This document shows, in pieces, positions 1-11,539 of a DNA stretch of 64,000 nucleotides. Each line of letters begins with the position of its first letter. The first letter of the stretch is position 1. The stretch comes from Aspidiotus rigidus. Taxonomy: Eukaryota; Arthropoda; Insecta; Hemiptera; Diaspididae. The stretch covers positions 8,804,001 to 8,868,000 of the forward strand of contig JAVHKY010000029.1 of assembly GCA_035079385.1 (NCBI GenBank), in the 5' to 3' direction. Position numbers and translations under genes: made by a program. The notes beneath the pieces are model-generated. The model was not told the origin of the DNA. It made no database searches and saw nothing but the letters and a program-made list of their open reading frames with translations.

Positions 1-306
1 TCCTTTAATTCAACAAATGAACTTTCAACTGTGTTAGGATTATGAAAGGCTGTCCGGAATCCTAATGGGTGGAGGATACGTCCCAACTGCAAAGAAAACT
101 TGCCCAGGAAAGGAAGTCTAATCCACCGTTTTCTACTATCTAAAGTATCCCTGGGGAGGGAGGTAGTGGAGTCGAGGCATTTTCTAATAAGCTTCTTTCG
201 GACCCTTTCTAACTTGATTCACCCTGGCCAGGTGCCTAATCGTCACTAGTTTCTTTTGGAAAGATGCTTGACTCAAGGGTATTTGAGTCCACCGATGAAT
301 TAGGTC
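1..306 (-). pseudogene. Penelope-like element fragment (region between RT and GIY-YIG)
   Basis: Read on the minus strand, this aligns base by base with about 3000-3300 of the larger Penelope-like copy downstream. Shared landmarks are the stretch read on plus as aaaacttgcccag, the aatccaccgtttt tract and the Leu-Ala-Arg-rich linker after the RT. No open frame survives. It is the C-terminal linker of a PLE polyprotein, between reverse transcriptase and endonuclease, and is cut by the window edge. It stops where a plus-strand RT fragment of another PLE begins, so two elements are joined here. Confidence 0.7.
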
Positions 307-307
307 G

Positions 308-510
308 AAGGTATGGCGATGGGAAGTCCATTATCGCCTATTACTTCTGGAGCTGGTTCTAGATAAATTATTCTTGACGCTAAAAGATAGTTTTAAGTTT
401 ACTTGTTTGTTTAAATATGTTGACGATAGTTTTTGTATTTTGAATAATGACCTCATTGACAATGTTTCCAAAACTCTGAACAGTCTTCATGATCGTTGAC
501 TAGTTTCATA
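308..510 (+). pseudogene. Penelope-like RT fragment, second lineage
   Basis: The plus strand encodes GMAMGSPLSPI, the PLE RT motif before the catalytic block. After one frame change comes FKYVDDSFCILNN, with the YVDD catalytic motif, and then a helix-forming stretch ending in LHDR followed by a stop. This is more canonical than the GIPLDS/HVDD version in the minus-strand copy at 2.6-4.7 kb, so it seems to come from a different PLE lineage. It is only a fragment: the N-terminal RT and endonuclease parts are absent. Confidence 0.7.
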
Positions 511-668
511 CCGGCGAGCGATACATCATCAGACGAAGTAAAGAAAAGAACTAAAACTAAAGCGTACTAGACAAGAGTACGAGAAAAGTGCAAAGAAAAC
601 GAAAACGCAAAGAAAGTAAAATATCTCTTCCTAGGAATCGAACAAACGTTGTTTTTTAGTCCAGCAAA

Positions 669-1833
669 ATGACCGAAACGGAGGCCGACATCATCAGAAG
701 AATAGGAGATGAAGTTAGGCAGCAAGCACCGGAAGCAGTCAATGCTCCAACACAATATGGAGCAGAATTCTGGGAAGACCTATCTATCAACACCCTGAGT
801 GCACGGAGTGACGCCGACTGGCAGCAACGAGTAGTATCGGAGAGACTTTTGGAAGGATTGCTATAAGGAAAGACAACATAGATCTTATCCAAAACAATGC
901 GACGTATTTGGCTTCACACCTGGCAATGGAGGATGGTAGAGAGAATATAATTAGAATAAATGAACTAACGGAAAATTACAGCGTTCAAGACACTGGACTA
1001 TCATTACCGGCTACCCCAGATCCAGAGGATGGATAGATCTATAGCAGGAAACGCTTTAGCTGCCAAGAATGCCTATTTTAAGGCGAAAAATGCTTATTGG
1101 AGACCTTTATTGGTAGTGCTTGTAATGTAGTGTTCTAACTGCCTTCCAATTAGTACAATCAGGAAGTTCAGAACTCTATTGATAATCTCCTTCGGCTGTA
1201 CCCAAAATCAAGAGTCATTTGCCCTAAATTTGAGAGCGAGATATGGATTGACGCTAGGACACTAGATGAGCCATCTAAAGATTTGGTGCGGTTGGGATAC
1301 ATTTCAGCCTACAAAAGACGAGGTCCAACTGATAATATCGAGGATTGTTGGATATCTTGATACTTCAAGCAATGAGGTATACATGGATGTTGACAATCTA
1401 CCCCAGATCCAGAGGGATGGATGGATCTAGCGGGAAACGCTTTAGCTGCCAAGAATACCTGTTTTACAGACAAAATGAAAGCGAAAAGCGCATATTGGAG
1501 ACAGGTAGTGCTTGTGATGAGGGTTCTAACCGCCTTCCAATTAATACAATCAAGAAGTTCAGAACTCTATTCGATAATCTCCTTCGGTTTTACCCAAAAT
1601 CAAGAGTCGTTTGCCTTAAATTTGAGAGCGAGATATGGATTGTCGTATTGACCCATGTCTACAATGAGACATTTGATGAGCCGCCTAAAAATTTGGTGTG
1701 GTTGGGATACATTTCAGGCTACAACAGACAAGGTGCAACTGATAGTATCAAAGGATTGTTGGATTTCTTGATACTTCGAGCAATGAGGCACACAGGGATG
1801 ATGACAATAAGATTGACCTATCAAGTCCGCTAG
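669..1833 (+). pseudogene. unidentified coding relic with duplicated 3' part
   Basis: An ATG at 669 opens a 65-codon frame rich in acidic and polar residues (starts MTETEADIIRRIGDEV). A frame change near 866 continues it through RKDNIDLIQNN to about 1020. From there the frame breaks repeatedly, but two paralogous blocks remain readable (ALAAKN..., YPKSRV, LVRLGYIS). I do not recognise the family and see no RT, integrase, protease or zinc-knuckle motif. It lies between PLE pieces and may be a retroelement ORF, a domesticated gene fragment or a host gene relic. Codon-level similarity between the two blocks suggests it was once coding. Confidence 0.4.
1011..1830 (+). repeat. tandem duplication, period about 387 bp
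   Basis: The phrase ctaccccagatccagag starts at 1011 and again at 1398. The following sequence (aaacgctttagctgccaaga, then cccaaaatcaagagtc, then gagagcgagatatgg) recurs in the same order with substitutions and small indels. This is one diverged direct duplication inside the unidentified coding relic. Confidence 0.85.
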
Positions 1834-2419
1834 ATGTTAGATTGCTATTTTCAGCCACAATTTCGTCTTGGGAATCTTACAGAGAAACGACATCCACGTA
1901 CTTTAAAAAGGCTGAAGCCACTGATACCCCTGCAATGAAGACTACGTAGGCTCAGAAATGGTATTATGCTCGAGAATTCCGAAGTATAGTGTTCATGGAA
2001 CTTTCCTATTCCAACAACTGCCATCTATGTCATCTGTGGACTATTATACTGGATGCCGCAACAGGAGACCACTACAGCACAGAAGATCCTGGTCCAATCT
2101 TAAAAGGGCTTACTGAAGTTCGGGAAAGAATGTGCCAGTGGACGATTTTGACCTCTATGTGTTGACTATTAGTCGGCCAATGAAAGTGCCCCCCTTTCCT
2201 ATTGGTAATTAAGGTTTTAAACTCTGAAAACGAACAGAAGCGGCAATGTCAACAGCTAAATGGGTAAGAGAGGCAGTGTAGTTATTTCCCATAGAGAAGA
2301 ACGACAATCTGCATTTGCTAAAAGAAAAGTTAGGCAAGTTTTGAACTGTACTTCGTCGTTTAATAGCTACGACCCTTTATTTCGAAGACTTTCTCTTCCT
2401 GAATCGATATACGTTTTTG

Positions 2420-2660
2420 TATAAAATTACGGTCATTCATAATGACGAGGATACTCAAAGGAGTAACGCGAAAGAAGATACAAAAGACCAGATGATAATT
2501 GAAAACGTAAACGAGCGCTTTCGGCTGGTCAGCCATTCTCAAAGTGTGGAAAGCAACTGAACCCAGCACCAATAAGAACAAGCGGCGTCAAACGAGATCG
2601 TGACCGAAGTTACGAGTCACCGAAATGTGAATCATTCCCGTAGACTAATTCCATCAATCC
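2420..2660 (-). repeat. PLE 3' end, one arm of an inverted repeat
   Basis: The minus strand holds the last codons of the PLE endonuclease (ELVYG) and the untranslated sequence after them. Its reverse complement recurs at 4703-4890 on the plus strand, including gaatggctga, cttctttcgcgtta and gagtatcctcgtca. The pair brackets the whole PLE body. Confidence 0.8.
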
Positions 2661-4700
2661 TTCTTCAGGAATGTACCTTTTGAAAACGGCAACGCTACTG
2701 TTATTCCGACGACGGAAGATTTCTATTTTCTCAAGGGCCCGACGCTTAAAGTATGAGTTTTCCCTATGAAGGAGGACTTCGGATTCCTCTTTAAAATTGT
2801 GACCACTTTCGATCAAATGATCAGCAAAGGCTGACTCCCCTACTTTCTTTTTCCTCGAAGCTTTTTTGTGTCCATCAACTCTAATTTGGAGTTGACAGCT
2901 AGTCATCCCTATATAGACGCTAGGGCAATATCCACAAGCCACCCGATAAACCCCTTCCCTCTCGGCCACTGGGGTAGGGTCCTTTAGTTTGACGAAAAGG
3001 CTCTTAACCGTGTTGACGTTATAGAAGGCTGAGGAAGACCGACGGGGCGGAGGAGATGGCCCAACTGCGATGAAAACTTGCCCAGAAACGGGAGCTTAAT
3101 CCACCGTTTCCTCCCATCTCGGTGTAAATCCCGGGGAAGAAGGGTCGTAGAGTCCAGGCATTTCCTTGTGAGCCTCCTGCGAACCACCGACCCTGACCTG
3201 ATTGACTCTAGCCAGGTTCTTTATAGTCATTAATTCTTTCTGGAAAGCGGCTTGACTCAATGGAATATGAGTCAAGCGATATATTAGGCTATTAAGAGTA
3301 GCAACTTTGTGGGCAACAGGTACGAATAACGACCCGTGGGTAGTAATATCGGTCGAAGTATCTTTCCTGTAAATACCAAATTGATGGACGCCGTCAGTGA
3401 CGGAAATAGACAAGTCCAAAAAGTTTATAACGGAGCCACCAACTTCCAGTGTAAATTTTATGGAAGGGTAAAGGCTGTTTAAATAATCAAGAAACTCGCC
3501 AAGGAGTTCTTTTGGCTCGGTCCACGCACACAAAACGTCGTCAACGTGCCTGTGCCAATAGTGTATATGACTCACAAACACCTGGCCTGAAGAGAACAGG
3601 TCGCCCTCAAATTTAGACATAAAAACTTCTGAAATAAGAGAATCCAGAGGAATTCCAATAGGGATACTCACTTCTCCAGGGAACTCGTAGAATTTACAGA
3701 AGTTCGAGAACCAAAGGTCAAAGAATTCGCCCATTTCATCATGAGGGACATCAGATTTTACAAGTAACTCGCCCATCCGCTGCATAGTAACAGCGTTTGG
3801 GATGTTGGGAAATAACCCCACCACATCGAAGGAACATGAAGTTGAACCCTGAGGGAGGGAAACATCCTTCAGATTGTTGGCGAGGGTACATAAATTCAAT
3901 GAAGAATGGGGAGACTCGAACTCCACTCTAGATTTGAACTAGCGATCAAGAAATTTTTCAAGGGAGTAGGTCGGAAAGGCGACAAAAGAGACCACGGGTC
4001 GCATAGGTACTCCTTTCTTATGAATTTTTGGTAGCCCGTAAAGGAGGGGAGGAACGGGGTTAGGTTCCAAAATGGCTTTTTTGGTTAGAGGTTTCTTGAT
4101 GACGAATTGACTATTGTTAAGGAGAAACCTAACCTCTTTTACAAAATTAGGAAAGTTAAACTGGGCATTCTCCTGAGCACCGCATTGGTCGAGCACATCG
4201 TGGACGTTGGAAGTGTAAGAAGATTTTTCCACCACGGCATTCCCTTTGTTCATTTTTGTGCATCTTCCTCTTCAGGCCTTTAATCAATTTACTTCCAGCA
4301 TTACTTACGCTGGGGAGGGGAGTGTTACGGACCATTTCGGCGCATTTTTCTTGGATTTTAACACCACGGCCTATTTTTACTGTGAGATCAGCCACAACGT
4401 TGGCCAAAGTCTCCTGATTTGTGAGAGGGGGTAACCCAAACTTTAGACCCTTCTCCAGGAGGGCCAATTTGTCACCATTGAATTCGATTTCACTATGATT
4501 TATGATACGTTCCTGAAATTGCTGAATGGTACCATCATCGATACGATCTTTTTCACCAGTCAAAGCTTTAGAAGTAAGGAGGGAGGCAAGTTTACGATTC
4601 TTCCTATACCTTAACTTAAGCTCAAAAGTGCGGCAAGCATCATTAACGGAGCGAATAAATGGATCAAACTCACCATGATGAAGCAGATCAGAAAGCCAGG
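2610..4700 (-). pseudogene. Penelope-like retroelement polyprotein, broken
   Basis: Domains in order on the minus strand are as follows. An N-terminal helical region runs about 4700-4254. Early RT motifs KGNAVV and LYGLPKIHKKGVPMRPVVS lie at 4253-3939. RT core at 3926-3096 has SFDVVGLFPNIP (catalytic Asp), GIPLDS, RHVDDVLC (His-Val-Asp-Asp catalytic pair) and FLDLSISV. A linker follows, then a GIY-YIG endonuclease at 2969-2610 (GVYRV, YIGMT, later an Arg and a Glu). RT plus C-terminal GIY-YIG is the Penelope architecture: telomerase-like RT with endonuclease-primed insertion. Breaks are a frameshift near 4253, an in-frame TAG near 3937, and frameshifts near 3190 and 2980. It is dead as annotated. 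Confidence 0.85.
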
Positions 4701-4702
4701 AG

Positions 4703-4890
4703 TGGACCAGAAGGATTGATCGAATTAGTCTACGGGTCGAATGATTTACATTGTCGCTTTTTCTTGTTGGTACTGGGTTCAGTTGCGTTCCACACTTCGA
4801 GAATGGCTGATTAGCCGAAATCGCTCGTGTTTTCAATTATCGTGCGGTCTCTTGCATCTTCTTTCGCGTTATTCCTTTGAGTATCCTCGT
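4703..4890 (+). repeat. inverted copy of PLE 3' end at the element head
   Basis: The plus strand repeats the PLE C-terminal codons (GLIELVYG-like) and 3' untranslated sequence in opposite orientation to the adjoining element. It abuts the truncated N-terminus of the minus-strand PLE near 4700. Penelope family copies are known to carry partial terminal repeats in direct or inverted orientation, and this fits that pattern. Confidence 0.75.
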
Positions 4891-4994
4891 CACTCTCTCT
4901 TCCTTTAGTAGACAGAGCGTGCTTACCGGTACCCAAAATACAGAAATTCTTGCTCTCATCTATATAAGTTCTCATCATTGTTGTTTTCGACAAT

Positions 4995-7950
4995 TTCTAT
5001 TCGTGGAATTGTCTTAACTGAGTTCTAAAACTATATTCGAGTGAAATATCTACCAAAATCGCTCGATTTGATCCAGAAATAAGTGAACATGTTCTTATCA
5101 ATATAGGTTCTCATAACTGATTTCGAACTAAATTGAATCAAGAACTTCGTTTCATGCATAATGAAAGAAATCACGATCACCAAAATCGTAGTTCTCATCT
5201 ATTCACACCGTCGCGCAATACGAAAAAAAGAAGCATTTATGCGTCTTCTTTGAATTAGAAAATCAGTCAAGGTCGCATGTATACTTGTAAAACCTGACGA
5301 CGTTCGTACTGGTAGTGAAGAATGCGGAAACATGAAACTCGAAAGAATAATACGTAAGTATACCGCTGGCGACAGACCTACACCTTATACTACAACTTGT
5401 AAACAAACCTACCCCTCGATATCTTACAATCGCAGTACGCGAAGGTGAATGATTCGTGGAAACCATTAAGAAGTTTCTCCCCACGTTTCTAGACAGAAAA
5501 AACAGACGCACGACGTCTTCACAGGTGTAAAATACGCACACGAATACGTGTCGTCACGAAAAGGCTACGTAACTACAGTAGGTAGGGTATGTTATGGAAT
5601 AATGAAGTCTACACCGGTCCCGAATGAAGAAAGGGCGAAACGCCTTCTCGCTTTCTTTTGCATACAAGCGCTTCGTCTACAACAATAGTTTAGAGCGTCA
5701 GAGGTCTGCCGTCTACGTCACGAGCGAACTCGTGCATAATGCGCACGTAACCAGCGATCATTCAGAAAGGAAGTGAAATAATCTTAACCATTGATGAAAG
5801 GAAATTACAAAGGTTTCTCGAATCGTTTTACTCGAAAGGGAGAAGTGCATTGTGACGGAGTTTCCGCTACTTGGTCTTCTCGAAATCACTTGCCTCTCGC
5901 GTTCGCAGGTGCGCTATTCAATGTCCACGCTTCTATTTCTATGGGCTCGACCGGTAAAGAAAGTGAACGCGTCTTACGCAATCCTCCTTAGAAGGGCTCT
6001 TCCATCGGCGAAGAGAACGATACCGAAACGGATACGTGGCCTATATTTCGTGCAGGTTTCTCTCAAAATTAGGTCGAATCATCTCCTTCGAAGACTCTTC
6101 TAGAACGAGTGCAAGACGACGATGCAAATAACGCCTATCTGTGCTTATCTAATGAGCCCGTATAAATGTTCTCGTTTTTTGTTTTCTTTTTTTTCAGACT
6201 GACATATTCGTGTTATTATAAATGCGTGCGTATAGTGATTTCGCGCCAAAAATACGTTATTGGGATAAAAATAAGCGAGCGAAAGAGAAAAGAAGGTTCA
6301 AACAAGCGGGCGAATTTCCGCATATATCCTCGATAAGATCCGGTCATTGAGGACCGGAATATAAAAGGTATCAACCCCAACACATACTTAAACTTTCCCT
6401 CTCTCGCCCATCGTGATAAATGCACTGTAATTGTTATTATTGTTATGGAAGCAGACACTATACAGCCTTAGGGTGGATTTTCAGCTGGTCTCTCTCTCTG
6501 TGATTGTACATTATTAAAGGGAGTTTTTCGAAGCATTAAAACTATGAAGGGTGTAAGAACATTGTCCCTATTTTTTCTTTTTGTTGTTGTTGTACCATGC
6601 AAGATCGGTCGCTCCGACCTAGGAGCTATAGCACGCGACATGAACCATTGTATACGACGGATTGCCAGGTGTACTTACCGCATGGTTCTTACTGTTGTAG
6701 CCCTTTTTTTTTTTATCTTGCGTACTCTCTCTCTTACTTACTTTTCTCCCTCTCGTTTACTTATTTATCGAACGCACTAGTCTCGATCACCGTGGATACG
6801 ATCATCGACGAAACAGTACATTCGGATATTTTGAATTTACACCGTATGAATGTACCGTTAAGGGTGTAGCGGGACGTACCCTTACAGGAATAAATAATAT
6901 GCTCTTACGCATTAACTGCACGCGCCTGCATAAAGGTTCTGAATGAGCGCGTACAAGATTCTAAGGTGAAGATACGATTTCGAAGATGTGAATGAACTCC
7001 TAATCTTTTCTCGTAGACCGTAGTAAAAAGATGGTAGACCCAATACGTAAGAATGTTCGAATGAATGAGTGCACGTAATTGTGTAAAGGAGAAAATACTA
7101 AGGTCTAGAAAAGACGGGAGAATTCGGTGACGCGTTACATTGACGTCATCCTTCGCGAATGGTCTTCTCGGTACCGGAAGAATTGCATTGTAGACTCGGG
7201 AGAGTATACGACCTAGTTTTGAGAAGCCGCGTTTGAAGAAGGTCGATCTCGAGTAGAATTCGTCGTACGTTTCACGTGCGTGTCGAATCAAAAAGGCTCG
7301 ATTTGACCGGAGAACGCGCGTCGATATTCATTAGCCTTCGTGATAGAAGGAAAACGCCTTCGACTTGCGTTGTGGAATTTTCGTGCGTTCCACGCCCCCT
7401 CAACCTCGTGAACGATTTTCCTTACGAGACTACGGATGAGTTTTCATGCGTTCATACTGGCCAATAGAACAATGCGATGTTTTCGCGAAATCGAGGTGAA
7501 TTCCACTCTCTTTCGTGGGTGTTATCCACTATACCAAAACAATATTCAGCCATCCTTACTTTTCGGTGATGAAACGAATGTTACTTGATACCGGAGACAC
7601 TGTACACTGGCCAAAAGCGAAATTAGGTTTAATAAAAATTCCTACAAAGAAATATTTTTCAAACATCAATGTGGAGGATAAGCTTACTTTTAGAGAGGAG
7701 AGGAGTGTAATCAAGATTTCAACATAAAAGTCTCTCATCTTGAAAAAAAAACTCGTCAAAGTTGTATAAAAATTCTTTTGAGTCGTCTGTCACCCTGCAA
7801 AGTGGAGTATAGTATAGTCAAATTACAGCAAAAAATAGAATCCGCGCGGTTGGTGTATTGAAAGCATTTTGATGACTGATTCCTTATCTAGAATGTATTT
7901 AGTACGAATTAGGCTTAGGCGCCATTTTTCCAGTCCCACTCCCTCGTAAG
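4995..7950. other. about 3 kb with no recognised gene
   Basis: Only short, unconserved open frames occur on both strands and no mobile-element motif was found. One plus-strand frame at 6544-6780 begins MKGVRTLSLFFLFVVVVPC, which looks like a signal peptide. It is followed by a Cys-poor tail and a second hydrophobic stretch, and nothing else supports it as a gene. Probably intergenic or intronic host DNA. Confidence 0.5.
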
Positions 7951-7956
7951 AACCAA

Positions 7957-8807
7957 ATGAACGAATTTCAAACTTTTGGAATGAACACGAACCATAGAAG
8001 GTATTTCTATAAGTATATTTTGAACGCTAAGTACCATACCATTTACCGTTTTTCGATATATACGTCTCTCATTATTGTGCAATACTCATTTTCAGAGCCC
8101 GGATTTCTCGGCATTTTTCAAATCATTTTGCTAAGGGCGAGAAGCTTGAAAATCAGATGGAAGTTCGTTTTAGGGGTAGTGAGGCCTGTAAAACAAATTT
8201 CATCTTGCCGAAAAGTGCCGAAAATGGAATAAATGCCGAAAACGAGGTTAAAAGCCGAATACTTATGGCCGAAAATGACCATTTTGTTGAATATCGTCTA
8301 TATAAAATTGTAAAATTTCGGGCGAAATTTTCTTAATTTTGATCAAAATTCAGCAATTTTGGTGAAAATTGGGCAGTTTTTTTTGAAAATATTATTTTTA
8401 GTCAATGTTGAAAAATTATAAATTTTGATAGTAAAATTCCTAGCATTTTTTATTGATGAGTTTAATTCCCAAAAATCGTTTATTTTGGTCAAAATTACGT
8501 AATTTTGGTCGTAAATTGAGTAATTCTGATCGTGAATTTGTAAAAGCACTGAAAACGCATGTTTTCTTCATTTTTTTTTAAAGGCCGAATAATACCGAAA
8601 ATGCATCATTAAGTGCCGAAAAATCCGGCTTCTGCTCATGTTCAATTCCCGCGCTTCATCGCGATAAGCAAGTGTACCTTCTTGTACGTTGAAATCTTGT
8701 AGCTCGATAAGATACGTCTCGCGTCGCAACAATCCGCGGTAACTAAAATATTTCTAGAAGTACCCTCTACGGTTCATGTTCATTCCAAAAGTTTGAAATT
8801 CGTTCAT
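7957..8807. mobile_element. decayed TIR element with arms at 7957-8028 and 8737-8807
   Basis: The arm starting atgaacgaatttcaaac at 7957 is matched in reverse complement by the sequence ending gtttgaaattcgttcat at 8807. The match runs about 47 bp with few mismatches and then more loosely for another 20-25 bp inward. No transposase is encoded. The interior contains many copies of gccgaaaa-like and aaaattttg motifs (about 8200-8640). No clear target-site duplication was found. A third, direct, partial copy of the inner arm lies at about 8899-8962. Confidence 0.65.
8205..8640. repeat. low-complexity tract with gccgaaaa and aatttt(g) motifs
   Basis: The motif gccgaa(a/t)a recurs at irregular spacing in two clusters (about 8210-8270 and 8580-8630). 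They flank an AT-rich stretch where aattttggtcaaaatt-like palindromic words recur. Reading frames across it are repeat artefacts. Confidence 0.6.
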
Positions 8808-9523
8808 GTGTGTTATGAAAAAGTCGTTTAAAGCAACCCCTGAGGACATCAGAGTTCGATTACAATAAAAAAAAAAAAAAAAACTGAAAAATGAATGAAC
8901 AAAATTATACGATTCTAGAAGTATTTTCGACGCTGATCACGATGCCGTTGACCGTTTTTCAAAAAAGGCTCTGGTTATTGAGAGATGAACGCAAATTGTA
9001 GCGACGCGTTCATGTATTTTTCAATTTGTTGTTGTTGTTGTTATGTAGTGTTATTTGTCTTTATAGCGATTACTATCGAGAATAGAAGGAAACTTATGAT
9101 TATGTGAAGTACTCAGAATTGAGTTTTCCATCTATGGGGTCTATGTTAACACACCCTATCTTCTCCCTTCCTTGACCCCAATCACATCCCCCATTTTTTT
9201 TCTTGTTACTTTCAGTTAATCATTGTAGTAAGTTGAGTGGATTACCTGATGATTTCTATAATAACAATTTTTATACATCCCATCCTTCCTTCATTTCACA
9301 CGCAAGAGTAACCCAATACAGAAACTTGATTTAGACCGATAGTTGTTTTTTTAAATTTTATATTACAAGCTTTATAGCAACAACAACATTTGCTTGGAGT
9401 TATTAACTAGTTATATTAGGGAAAATTGTACGCCGTTTTTTTTTTTTGGCAAATCGTGGTTCCGAGGGTGGATGAGGTTTAGACTTACTGTGAGACTTGG
9501 ACAAATTCTTATCACGGAGTGTA

Positions 9524-10300
9524 CCGGGTGGACCAGAAAGATGTTACCAGTTAAATGGGAGTTTGCACTAGCTCGGTTCTAGCGTAAAAACGCGAAATGT
9601 TAGACGTATACTTCAAATCTACAAAATTTGTATCTCAATTTTATCTTCAATTTGCGCCCCTACTTGACTTTCTACGACTTTTTTGAGTCAAGTTATGGAC
9701 CAAAATGTTCCAAAAATTGACCAAGTTGCCAAGATTTCCAAAATGAAAAATTGAAAATTCACCCACTTGTGGGCTTCGTAGGGTTATTTAGCTATTTTTT
9801 CGGAATCAGCGTTAAATTTCACTTTCAAATCAAGGAAAATATGGAAGTTCAAATGATTTTTAATTTTTGAGAATTTTGGCAAATTGGTAAATTTTCGGCT
9901 CATTTTGGTGGATCAAGAAAGTCGTAGAAAGTTGAGTAGGGACGCAAATTGAAGATAAAATTAAGACACAAATTTTGTAGATTTGAAGTATACGTCTAAA
10001 GGCCGCGCTAGACGATCAAGATTTTCGTCAATTTTCCCCGTCAATTTTTTAAAATATCTAGTTTTAAACCAAATTCTTGACGGTATCATCAATAATATTC
10101 AAACAGGATTGAATTTTATTGATGCACCTTCAAGTTTCCACGTCAAGAAATCGTATAAACTCGATTTTTCAAAAAATTGACAGGGAAAATTGATGAAAAT
10201 CTCGATTGTCCAGCGCGGCCTTAACGTTTCACGTTTTTGCGCTGGAGTGAATTTAGCGCAAACTCCCATCTAACTGGTAACACCTTTCTGGTCCACCCGG
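9524..10300. mobile_element. TIR DNA element (MITE) with long arms and TA target site
   Basis: The left end ccgggtggaccagaaag at 9524 mirrors the right end ctttctggtccacccgg at 10300. Both are flanked by TA (9522-9523, 10301-10302), as for Tc1/mariner-type insertions. After removing the nested element at 10000-10221, the arms pair for roughly 165-180 bp (tatacttcaaatctacaaa, attttatcttcaatttgcg, ctttctacgactt). The short interior encodes nothing. It is non-autonomous. Confidence 0.8.
10000..10221. mobile_element. nested 222-bp MITE, TAA target duplication
   Basis: Ends aggccgcgctagacgatc and its mirror gattgtccagcgcggcct pair over about 50 bp (also gattttcgtcaattttcc against its complement). 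TAA occurs immediately on both sides (9997-9999 and 10222-10224). The opposite arm of the host MITE shows the uninterrupted site gtctaacg with one TAA, so the duplication can be read directly. A 3-bp TAA/TTA duplication with GG-starting ends resembles PIF/Harbinger-derived elements; that assignment is inference. Confidence 0.85.
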
Positions 10301-10507
10301 TATACACAAGGGTGGATTTAAAAAAGGATTTTGAGGGGGGGGGGGGAATTAAAGACTTTTTCGATATTAAAAAAAAAAAAAGAACGCAAGCTTCGTGGAC
10401 CTGTGGAAAACAGCATATCTTATTTTTGTTTTCTTTATATCTAAGTAAGAAAACGTACTACGTCTCTGAGATGTACAAAACCGATTGGAATTGTTTTGTA
10501 AATTTTC

Positions 10508-11530
10508 TCCTCTCTCCCTGTTCAAAACGAGTCCCCCGGATACTCAGCGTCCTACTCTTCCTCTTAGCCATCAACTTGTCTCCCCCTCCCCTCTTACCCA
10601 ACGTCTCTTTGCTGATGATTACAACATCTTCATTTGTTCTTCCAACCCCCAAAGATCTTATAGACTCCTTCAAACAACGCACGACGCAATCTCCAAACGG
10701 ACTACAAAAAACGGGTTCAAATTCTCCCCCTCAGCTATTTATAAGAAAAGACTTTCTAATCCTCCTCTTAAACCATTTCTCCTTCAAACAATTCAGCTAA
10801 ACTTCACTGGCTTCTTTTTGATCAAAAACTTTCCTGGATCCTCCACATCAAAACCCTAAAAGCAAAATGCATCCGTTCCCTATCCAATTGGAAATTTCTC
10901 TCACATCCCTCTAAAGGATGGGAGAGAAAATTATTATTACAACTCTACAAGATCATGATTTGTTCCAAACTAGATTACGGATCACCAATTTATCATTTAG
11001 CCAGTAAATCAGTTCTCTCTACACTTGACACGATTCAAACTTCCTCTCTCAGAATGGCCTTAGGTACTTTCCGCACAAGCCCTGAAATAAGCTTATGTGC
11101 GGAAGCGGCGACTAATCCTAATATCCAATTTCCTATCCTCCACTTCCCAATTCCCAGATCTGCCAGTATACAATACAATTTTTGGTAAAAACGCCTACCC
11201 AGTTTCCACTTCAAATAAACACATCCTAACCCAATTCAACATCCCCCTGAATAAATCATTCCACGCTAATCCTCTTCCACCATGTATGCACTCTCCCACT
11301 TGGACTCTAACCGTTCCAAATCCCCTGTCTTGACCTGACTCAATTACCTGAATCAGACAATACTACCATCACCTCTGACATTAAACAACTAATACAAGAA
11401 TATCCAGGTTACAAAATCTGCCTTACCGACAGATCCAAAAAATTGAACAGAACCGCGTATGCACCTTCCATAGATGGGCACCTCACTTCCCACTGAATTC
11501 GCAACATTGCCCCCATCTTTACAGCAGAGG
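10508..11530 (+). pseudogene. I-like non-LTR ORF2 fossil (RT end to RNase H start)
   Basis: The plus strand encodes PLTQRLFADDYNIFICSSNP, with the FADD catalytic motif of the RT, nearly the same as the element at 58.6-64 kb. After frame changes it gives the thumb and connection region (SKLDYGSPIY, then RTSPEISLCAEA, then LILISNFLSS), then a degraded WTLTVP and a first RNase H strand remnant near 11400-11530. Multiple frameshifts and stops are present. The endonuclease and most of RNase H are missing. Confidence 0.85.
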
Positions 11531-11539
11531 AAATTTGAA

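Noticed and set aside
490..540. Possible hammerhead ribozyme core on the minus strand (CTGATGA, a 6-bp stem, GAAAC), and a similar one on plus near 22655-22705
   Set aside because: Penelope-like elements do carry hammerheads, but both candidates have an extra unpaired T after the core and a poor stem I, and the first overlaps an antisense RT frame. A covariance-model search would decide.
6544..6780. Possible small secreted protein (signal-peptide-like start)
   Set aside because: Only the hydrophobic start supports it. There is no cysteine framework, splice site or conserved tail. Kept as a note in the 5-8 kb entry.
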